64,000 nucleotides of DNA, from positions 62,001 through 126,000 of the forward strand of contig CAZEJG010000001.1 in NCBI GenBank assembly GCA_964511625.1, in the 5' to 3' direction. The position numbers and the translations under genes were made by a program. This document shows, in pieces, positions 57,606 through 64,000 of the stretch. Origin of the DNA: Pseudohoeflea sp964511625. Its GTDB lineage: Bacteria > Pseudomonadota > Alphaproteobacteria > Rhizobiales > Rhizobiaceae. The notes below the pieces were generated by a model. It worked only from the letters and a program-made list of their open reading frames with translations, ran no database searches and was not told where the DNA came from. Positions within the stretch are counted from its first letter, which is position 1, and each line of letters opens with the position of its first letter.

Positions 57606-58793
57606 TCACGCCTTGGCGGCAGCGGTCAGGCCGCGTTCGATGTCGGCCTTGATGTCGGCGACGTCTTCGAGACCAATCTGCAGCCGGATCACCGGGCCCT
57701 CCGTCGGCGCCTTGGCGACCACGCGGTCTCCGAGGAAAACCGGCACGGCGAGGCTCTCGTAGCCGCCCCAGGAATAGCCGAGCCCGAAGATCTTCAGTGC
57801 ATCGAGAAAGGCATGGGACTTGCGGGTCCACGCTGCCTTGTCCTCGACGTCGAGGACGATCGAGAAGATGCCACTGGAGCCCGAGAAATCGCGTTTCCAG
57901 ATCTCGTGGCCCGGAAAGCTTTCGAGGGCGGGGTGGAGCACCCGGGCCACGCCGGTCCGGCTCTCGAGCCAGCGGGCGATTTCGAGCGCGCTCTTTTCAT
58001 GTCGCTCCAGGCGAACGCCCATGGTGCGCAATCCGCGCAGCGTCTGGTAAGCGTCGTCGGGTGCGGCGCAGAGGCCGAGGACCATGTTGGTGTCCTCAAG
58101 CTTCGGCCACAGCGCCTCGTTGGCCGAGACCGTGCCGATCAGCACGTCGGAATGTCCGGCGGGATATTTCGTCGCCGCATGGATCGAAATGTCGACCCCG
58201 TGATCGAGCGGCCGGAAATAGAGCGGTGTGGCCCATGTGTTGTCGATGGTGACGACCGCACCCCCGGCCTTCGCTGCCTTCGCGATAGCAGGAATATCCT
58301 GCATTTCAAACGTATTGGATCCCGGCGCCTCGGTGTGGACGAGCTTCGTGTTCGGGCGCATCAACTCGGAAATGCCCGCGCCGATTGTCGGATCGTAATA
58401 GGTGGTTTCGATCCCGAGCCGCTTGAGCATGGTGTCGCAGAAACGTCGGGTCGGGCCGTAGACCGAATCGACCACCAGCGCGTGGTCGCCCGCCGAAAGG
58501 CAGGAGAGAAACGCCAGCGTAACGGCGGCGAGGCCCGACGGGACTGCAACCGTACCGGCCGAACCTTCGAGTTCGTTGACGGCTTCGGCAAGGGCGTCCG
58601 TCGTCGGGGTTCCATGTGTTCCGTAGGTGTATTTCTGGTTGCGCGACGCCATCGTCGCCGCATCGGGGAAGAGAACTGTCGATGCGTGTACGACCGGCGG
58701 ATTGACGAAACCGTGATAGGAGCGGGGGTCGTGGCCGGCGTGCGCGAGACGGGTGTTCGGACCCGTCGACGAGGAGGAATGCTTCTTGGTCAT
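57606..58793 (-). CDS. metC: Cystathionine beta-lyase
   Basis: MetC cleaves cystathionine to homocysteine, pyruvate and ammonia in methionine synthesis. The 395-residue fold-type I PLP enzyme has KYTYGTHGTPTTDAL, the cofactor-stacking DSVYGPTRRF, the PLP Asp in VTIDNTWATPLYF and the Schiff-base Lys in HAATKYPAGHSDVLIG. SSGIFSIVL and SWGGYESLAVPV near the C-terminus are typical of the beta-lyase branch. It is divergent from aapJ, so amino-acid uptake and sulfur amino-acid genes are neighbours. Confidence 0.92.
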   Translation of the reverse strand: MTKKHSSSSTGPNTRLAHAGHDPRSYHGFVNPPVVHASTVLFPDAATMASRNQKYTYGTHGTPTTDALAEAVNELEGSAGTVAVPSGLAAVTLAFLSCLSAGDHALVVDSVYGPTRRFCDTMLKRLGIETTYYDPTIGAGISELMRPNTKLVHTEAPGSNTFEMQDIPAIAKAAKAGGAVVTIDNTWATPLYFRPLDHGVDISIHAATKYPAGHSDVLIGTVSANEALWPKLEDTNMVLGLCAAPDDAYQTLRGLRTMGVRLERHEKSALEIARWLESRTGVARVLHPALESFPGHEIWKRDFSGSSGIFSIVLDVEDKAAWTRKSHAFLDALKIFGLGYSWGGYESLAVPVFLGDRVVAKAPTEGPVIRLQIGLEDVADIKADIERGLTAAAKA

Positions 58794-58950
58794 GGTGCCT
58801 GTAAACGCTGGAAACTCCGAGAAAGTACATAGGCATATCGGGGCCGGCGAGCGGTGACAACATCGGCATGCGAATTCGCCGCCGCCTCGGACGGCAGCCC
58901 CGGGGAACAGCCGAATTTTCAGCCATGCCTATTTTTCCGCCAGCCAAGAC

Positions 58951-58982
58951 TTGACGATTTCTGCAATTCGGAATGGTATGGT
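58951..58982 (+). promoter_or_regulatory. Candidate sigma-70 promoter of aapJ
   Basis: TTGACG at 58951-58956 with GGTATG or TATGGT 18-20 bp downstream could be the aapJ promoter, about 95 bp before the start codon. The remainder of the 280 bp metC-aapJ gap holds no gene that I can see. Confidence 0.35.
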
Positions 58983-59075
58983 CATCGCGTGTGACGGGGA
59001 GAGAACGGGTTTCCGATGCGGTATCCGTGCTGTCACGCGACCAAAACAGGGCAACAGAAAAAAAGGTTGTATCAA

Positions 59076-60098
59076 ATGAACTATTCGTTTTTGTCGGCTG
59101 TCGCCGGCGTGGCCGTTGCAGCTGGTATCGGCGCGACGGCAGCCTCTGCCGCGACGCTTGACGACGTAAAGGGCAAGGGCTTCGTCCAGTGCGGTGTTTC
59201 CACCGGCCTGGCTGGCTTCTCCGCGCCGGACGATGCCGGCGACTGGAAGGGCATCGACGTCGATCTCTGCCGCGGTGTCGCCGCGGCGATCTTCAAGGAC
59301 GCTTCCGCCGTCAAGTACAGCCCGCTTTCGGCCAAGGAGCGCTTCACCGCGCTGCAGTCGGGCGAAATCGACGTGCTGTCGCGCAACACCACCTGGACCA
59401 TGAGCCGCGACACCGAACTCGGTCTGAACTTCGCCGGCGTCAACTACTATGACGGTCAGGGCTTCATGGTGCGCAAGTCGCTCAACGTGACGTCCGCGCT
59501 GCAGCTGTCGGGCGCTTCGGTCTGCGTGCAGACCGGCACCACCACCGAGCTGAACCTGACCGACTACTTCAAGGCCAACAACATGACCTACAACCCGGTC
59601 GTGTTCGAGAAGCTCGAGGAAGTCAACGCCGCCTACGACGCCAACCGTTGCGACGTCTACACCACCGACCAGTCGGGCCTGTATGCCATCCGTCTCGGCC
59701 TGTCGAACCCGGATGACCACATCGTTCTTCCGGAAGTCATCTCCAAGGAGCCGCTCGGTCCTGTCGTCCGCCAGGGTGACGACCAGTGGTTCAACATCGT
59801 CAAGTGGGTGCATTTCGCCATGCTCAACGCCGAGGAACTCGGTGTGAATTCCGGCAACGTCGACGAGATGCTGAATTCGGAAAATCCGAACATCATGCGT
59901 CTTCTCGGCAAGGAAGGCACCTTCGGCGAGGCCATCGGTCTGGAGAATGACTGGGCTTACCAGGTCATCAAGAACGTCGGCAACTACGGCGAAATCTTCG
60001 AAGCCAATGTCGGCGAATCCACGCCGCTCGGCATCTCGCGCGGCCTGAACGCGCTGTGGACCAACGGCGGCCTGCAGTACGCTCCGCCGATCCGCTAA
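59076..60098 (+). CDS. aapJ: General L-amino acid ABC transporter, periplasmic binding protein
   Basis: AapJ binds a wide range of L-amino acids in the periplasm. The 340-residue product has a signal peptide (FLSAVAGVAVAAGIGATAAS) and the AapJ fold: KGFVQCGVSTGLAGFSAPDD, GIDVDLCRGVAAAIF, EIDVLSRNTTWTMSRDTELG and SGASVCVQTGTTTELNLTDY. The ATG at 59076 starts the signal peptide; the longer frame upstream lacks one. It is the first gene of aapJQMP and is followed by a hairpin. Confidence 0.96.
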   Translation: MNYSFLSAVAGVAVAAGIGATAASAATLDDVKGKGFVQCGVSTGLAGFSAPDDAGDWKGIDVDLCRGVAAAIFKDASAVKYSPLSAKERFTALQSGEIDVLSRNTTWTMSRDTELGLNFAGVNYYDGQGFMVRKSLNVTSALQLSGASVCVQTGTTTELNLTDYFKANNMTYNPVVFEKLEEVNAAYDANRCDVYTTDQSGLYAIRLGLSNPDDHIVLPEVISKEPLGPVVRQGDDQWFNIVKWVHFAMLNAEELGVNSGNVDEMLNSENPNIMRLLGKEGTFGEAIGLENDWAYQVIKNVGNYGEIFEANVGESTPLGISRGLNALWTNGGLQYAPPIR

Positions 60099-60111
60099 GG
60101 CGACGGATACG

Positions 60112-60141
60112 AGGCGCGGGGGCAAGGCTCCCGCGCCTTTT
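60112..60141 (+). terminator. Attenuating hairpin between aapJ and aapQ
   Basis: AGGCGCGGG / CCCGCGCCT with a 9 nt loop is followed by TTTT: a Rho-independent terminator pattern inside the operon. It would allow more AapJ than membrane subunits, as is usual for binding-protein systems. Confidence 0.75.
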
Positions 60142-60220
60142 CCTCCTGGGAGCGAGGCAAAAGGGACTCCCGAAAAATCCGGTGGCAAACAACCGGACCT
60201 TTATAATTGGGGACAGATAG

Positions 60221-61429
60221 ATGGCTCATACCGATGGTGTCGCCAACGACACTGAGGATGCCGGTCGTGTATCGCTGATCTATGATCCGAAGGCCCGCGG
60301 ACTTCTGTTCCAGGCCATCCTGATCATCGTTGTGGCGTATCTCGTCTATTCCGGCATCAGCAACGCTGCCAGCAACCTTGCAAATGCAGGTATTGCCTCC
60401 GGCTTCGGTTTCTTCTCCGAACGCGCAGGCTTCGACATCGGCCAGACGCTCGTTCACTACACCAACGACAGCACCTATTTCCGGGCCTTTCTCGTCGGCC
60501 TGCTGAATACGCTGATGGTCTCGGCGCTGGGCATCCTCTTTGCCACCATCATCGGCTTCATCGTCGGGCTCGCGCGCATGTCGCGCAACTACCTGGTTCA
60601 GAAGCTTGCCACGGTCTATGTCGAGACGCTGCGCAACATCCCGCTGCTGCTGCAGCTCCTGTTCTGGTACAAGGCCGTGCTCTCGGTCCTTCCCAATCCG
60701 CGCGAGACGGGACTTGAGCAGGGCACCACCGTCCTTTGGACGCTCAACAACCGCGGCCTCTACATTCCCCGCCTCATTCCCGAGGCCGGCGCCTCGGCGA
60801 TCCTGATCGCCTTCATCATCGCCATCGCCTTGTGGATCGTAATCGGGATGTGGGCGAACAAGCGCCAGATGCGCACCGGCCAGCAGTTTCCGACCTTCCT
60901 GACCGGGCTTGGGATCTTCATCCTTCTTCCGCTGGTGACGTTTTTCCTCGCCGGCATGCCTTTCGACGTGGAATTCTCGGCGCTCCAGGGGTTCAACATG
61001 TCGGGCGGCACGGTAATCCGGCCGGAGTTCATCGCGCTGCTTCTCGGCCTGTCGCTCTATACAGCATCGTTTATCGCCGAAATCGTCCGCGCCGGCATCC
61101 TCGCCGTCGCCAAGGGCCAGACGGAGGCGGCCTATGCGCTCGGTCTGCGGCCCAATCACACCAGTCGGCTGGTCATCATTCCGCAGGCCATGCGGGTGAT
61201 CATCCCGCCGCTGACGAGCCAGTACCTCAATCTCACGAAGAACTCGTCGCTCGCTGTCGCCATCGGCTATCCCGATCTCGTCGCGGTGTTCGGCGGAACC
61301 GTGCTCAACCAGACCGGTCAGGCCGTCGAGGTGATCTCCATCACCATGCTGGTCTATCTGCTGATCTCGTTGCTGACATCGGCCTTCATGAACTGGTTCA
61401 ACGCCCGCGTCGCATTGGTGGAGAGGTAG
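60221..61429 (+). CDS. aapQ: General L-amino acid ABC transporter, permease
   Basis: The 402-residue His/Glu-type permease has an N-terminal extension, about eight hydrophobic helices and the coupling motif EAAYALGLRPNHTSRLVIIP followed by PPLTSQYLNLTKNSSLAVAI. It pairs with AapM in the inner membrane. Its length matches AapQ, longer than typical single-amino-acid permeases because of an inserted loop between helices. The start lies 122 bp after aapJ, beyond the attenuating hairpin. Confidence 0.96.
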   Translation: MAHTDGVANDTEDAGRVSLIYDPKARGLLFQAILIIVVAYLVYSGISNAASNLANAGIASGFGFFSERAGFDIGQTLVHYTNDSTYFRAFLVGLLNTLMVSALGILFATIIGFIVGLARMSRNYLVQKLATVYVETLRNIPLLLQLLFWYKAVLSVLPNPRETGLEQGTTVLWTLNNRGLYIPRLIPEAGASAILIAFIIAIALWIVIGMWANKRQMRTGQQFPTFLTGLGIFILLPLVTFFLAGMPFDVEFSALQGFNMSGGTVIRPEFIALLLGLSLYTASFIAEIVRAGILAVAKGQTEAAYALGLRPNHTSRLVIIPQAMRVIIPPLTSQYLNLTKNSSLAVAIGYPDLVAVFGGTVLNQTGQAVEVISITMLVYLLISLLTSAFMNWFNARVALVER

Positions 61430-61430
61430 G

Positions 61431-62570
61431 ATGCCCGGTATCGAGAACGCCAATCCGTTCGCCTACGTTTCCACAGAGACCATCCCGCAATCCCCGCCGC
61501 CGAGTTCGGCGACGGGCGTGGCCGGGTGGTTCAGGAAGAACCTGTTCGCAACGCCGCGGGATACAGTCCTGACGATCGTCGTCGGCCTGCTCCTCTTGTG
61601 GATCGTTCCGCCAATGCTCGACTGGCTGATCTTCAGCGCCGTCTGGACGGGGGATGGCCGAGATGCCTGTCTCGGCGAACATGTCGGTGCCTGCTGGGCC
61701 TTCGTCGACGCCAAGTTTGCGCAGTTCATGTACGGCCGGTATCCGGAAGAGTTGCGCTGGCGCGTCGATCTCACCGGGATCCTGCTCATCGCGGGCCTCG
61801 TGCCGATCGCAATCCCCAGCCTTCCCTACAAGCGCGAGAACGCCCTTTACCTCCTCGTCGTCTTTCCGGTCATCGCCTTCGTGCTCCTGACCGGCTGGCC
61901 GATCCTCGAGCCGGTGGAGACCTCGCGCTGGGGTGGCCTTCTCGTCACCCTCGTCGTGGCCATCGTCGGCATCGTCGTCTCCTTCCCGCTTGGCATCCTG
62001 CTGGCGCTCGGACGACGCTCCAATCTGCCGATCGTCAAGACGATGTCGGTCATCTTCATCGAGTTCTGGCGCGGTGTGCCGCTGATTACGGTGCTCTTCA
62101 TGTCATCGGTGATGCTGCCGCTCTTCCTGCCGGCGGATGTCTCCTTCGACAAGCTGCTGCGCGCGCTCATCGGCGTGGCGCTGTTCGCATCGGCTTACAT
62201 GGCCGAAGTGATCCGCGGTGGTCTGCAGGCGATCCCGAAGGGACAGTACGAGGCGGCCAACGCCATGGCGCTGACCTACTGGCAGGGCATGCGGCTGATC
62301 ATCCTGCCGCAGGCGCTCAAGCTCGTCATTCCGGGCATCGTCAACACCTTCATCGGTCTGTTCAAGGACACGAGCCTGGTGCTGATCATCGGTATCTTCG
62401 ACCTGCTCGGCATCGTCCAGCAGAACTTCACCGACACCAACTGGATCTCGCCGGCCACCCCGGCGACGGGCCTCGTCTTCGCGGCCTTCGTCTACTTCAT
62501 CTTCTGTTTCGGCATGTCGCGTTACTCCGCCTTCATGGAACGGCGGCTCGACACCGGGCACAAGCGATAA
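61431..62570 (+). CDS. aapM: General L-amino acid ABC transporter, permease
   Basis: The 379-residue polytopic permease has a Pro/Ser-rich cytoplasmic N-terminus, then hydrophobic helices and the coupling motif EAANAMALTYWQGMRLIILP, with IFIEFWRGVPLITVLFMSSV and NTFIGLFKDTSLVLIIGIFD typical of HisM-type permeases. It starts 1 bp after the aapQ stop (TAGG ATG), so the two are coupled. Confidence 0.96.
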   Translation: MPGIENANPFAYVSTETIPQSPPPSSATGVAGWFRKNLFATPRDTVLTIVVGLLLLWIVPPMLDWLIFSAVWTGDGRDACLGEHVGACWAFVDAKFAQFMYGRYPEELRWRVDLTGILLIAGLVPIAIPSLPYKRENALYLLVVFPVIAFVLLTGWPILEPVETSRWGGLLVTLVVAIVGIVVSFPLGILLALGRRSNLPIVKTMSVIFIEFWRGVPLITVLFMSSVMLPLFLPADVSFDKLLRALIGVALFASAYMAEVIRGGLQAIPKGQYEAANAMALTYWQGMRLIILPQALKLVIPGIVNTFIGLFKDTSLVLIIGIFDLLGIVQQNFTDTNWISPATPATGLVFAAFVYFIFCFGMSRYSAFMERRLDTGHKR

Positions 62571-62587
62571 GAAAAGGGAACAGCACC

Positions 62588-63370
<783 letters not shown>

Positions 63371-63387
63371 GATCGGCTGCGGGCAAC

Positions 63388-64000
63388 GTGAAATTCATCC
63401 GTCGCCTGATTGCGTTCGCAGCTCTTCTGGTCATTGCCGTCGGCCTCGGAATTGTCGTTCCGAGGCCGATTGCTATCGGAACGGCCTCTTCCGATGGCCC
63501 GCGCGACCGGGTGGTCCTGCTTCTCGAAAACCCGATCCACACCGACATCGCCTTTCCGGTCGATGAGAAGATGATGGCGGCATTTGGCTTTCTCTCGTCG
63601 GACGGGCTCGATCCCTTGCCTCTCGGCGCCGAGTGGATCGTCGTCGGCTGGGGTGGGCGCGCCTTTTATCTCAACACGCCGACCTGGGCCGATCTCTCTG
63701 CCGGTCCCGTCTTCAAGGCGCTGACGGTGGATGCAGGCGTCATGCATGTGGCTCTCGCCGGTGCAATCGATCCTACCGATCCAGCCGTGCGCGCCATTCG
63801 GGTGACGGAGGCTGAGCAGGAGCGGCTCATCGATGCGGTACTGGCAAGCTTTTCGCGCGATGCTGCCGGCGAACCGATGCCCATCGACGGCGCCGGTTAT
63901 GGCGACTTCGATCGCTTTTACGAAGGCGAGGGGTGGTTCAACGTGCTTGTGGGCTGCAATCTCTGGACCGCGCGCATGCTGCGGGCGGCCGGGCTCACAA
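63388..64000 (+). CDS. DUF2459 / TIGR02117-type protein (3' truncated by the window edge)
   Basis: The frame starts at GTG 63388 (read as MKFIRRLIAFAALLVIAVGL) and runs off the right edge after 204 codons. It has an N-terminal membrane anchor or signal followed by VVLLLENPIHTDIAFPVDEK and EWIVVGWGGRAFYLNTPTWA, then a C-terminal NVLVGCNLWTARMLRAAGL, matching the DUF2459 pattern with conserved His, Gly-Trp-Gly and Cys-Asn segments. Its biochemical function is unknown to me. It begins 17 bp after aapP and could be cotranscribed. Confidence 0.8.
   Translation, partial: MKFIRRLIAFAALLVIAVGLGIVVPRPIAIGTASSDGPRDRVVLLLENPIHTDIAFPVDEKMMAAFGFLSSDGLDPLPLGAEWIVVGWGGRAFYLNTPTWADLSAGPVFKALTVDAGVMHVALAGAIDPTDPAVRAIRVTEAEQERLIDAVLASFSRDAAGEPMPIDGAGYGDFDRFYEGEGWFNVLVGCNLWTARMLRAAGLT

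Overview
The window is 64 kb of GC-rich DNA from an alphaproteobacterium, most likely order Rhizobiales and probably Rhizobiaceae-like. Support for this: an aapJQMP amino-acid transporter, two DUF1127 micro-proteins beside an sRNA whose loops carry CCTCCTCCC (the alpha-r14 / 'cuckoo' type), class I phaC, TrmFO, and an NDUFS4-like complex I subunit. Genes are dense, on both strands, with many 1-4 bp overlaps. No phage, conjugation or CRISPR module is visible; the only mobile DNA seen is a 266 bp transposase-less element.

Layout. 1-24983 is mostly housekeeping: two exported proteins of unknown function, trmFO, two DUF1127 genes plus an anti-Shine-Dalgarno sRNA, tRNA-Leu, tig, a LysR regulator divergent from a PdxI/YdbC-like aldo-keto reductase, sthA, an EamA transporter, a 742-residue multidomain murein-active protein, the minus-strand run phaC-sfsA-map-radC, an alanine/LL-DAP-type aminotransferase, hom, glpX, a satD/membrane-protein pair and recJ.

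25003-45720 is a catabolic island that I read as a complete vitamin B6 degradation pathway of the Mesorhizobium loti type. Pyridoxine 4-oxidase makes pyridoxal, and pyridoxamine-pyruvate transaminase makes pyridoxal from pyridoxamine. Pyridoxal 4-dehydrogenase, 4-pyridoxolactonase, 4-pyridoxate dehydrogenase, FHMPC dehydrogenase, HMPDC decarboxylase, the ring-opening MHPC monooxygenase and 2-(acetamidomethylene)succinate hydrolase then lead to acetate, ammonia, CO2 and succinic semialdehyde. A GntR/FCD regulator sits at the divergent promoter. A TRAP system and a BMP-family ABC importer lie inside the island and are the obvious candidates for uptake. Three proteins with no step in the known pathway travel with it (PcaC-like, AA_synth family, PEBP family). 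A 266 bp inverted-repeat element separates the ABC genes from the lactonase-transaminase-dehydrogenase genes.

46073-57526 holds tRNA-Glu, an M15-type lipoprotein peptidase, gloA, a tandem cold-shock-domain protein, a DUF192 protein, tRNA-Pro, a pentulose operon (deoR-family regulator, RbsACB-type ABC importer, araD, araB, but no araA), an NDUFS4-like gene and tRNA-Arg. 57606-64000 holds metC on the minus strand, aapJQMP on the plus strand with a hairpin after aapJ, and a truncated DUF2459 gene at the window edge.

All functional calls come from reading motifs and remembered family sequences; no search was run. Transcription starts, operators and terminators are pattern-based inferences.
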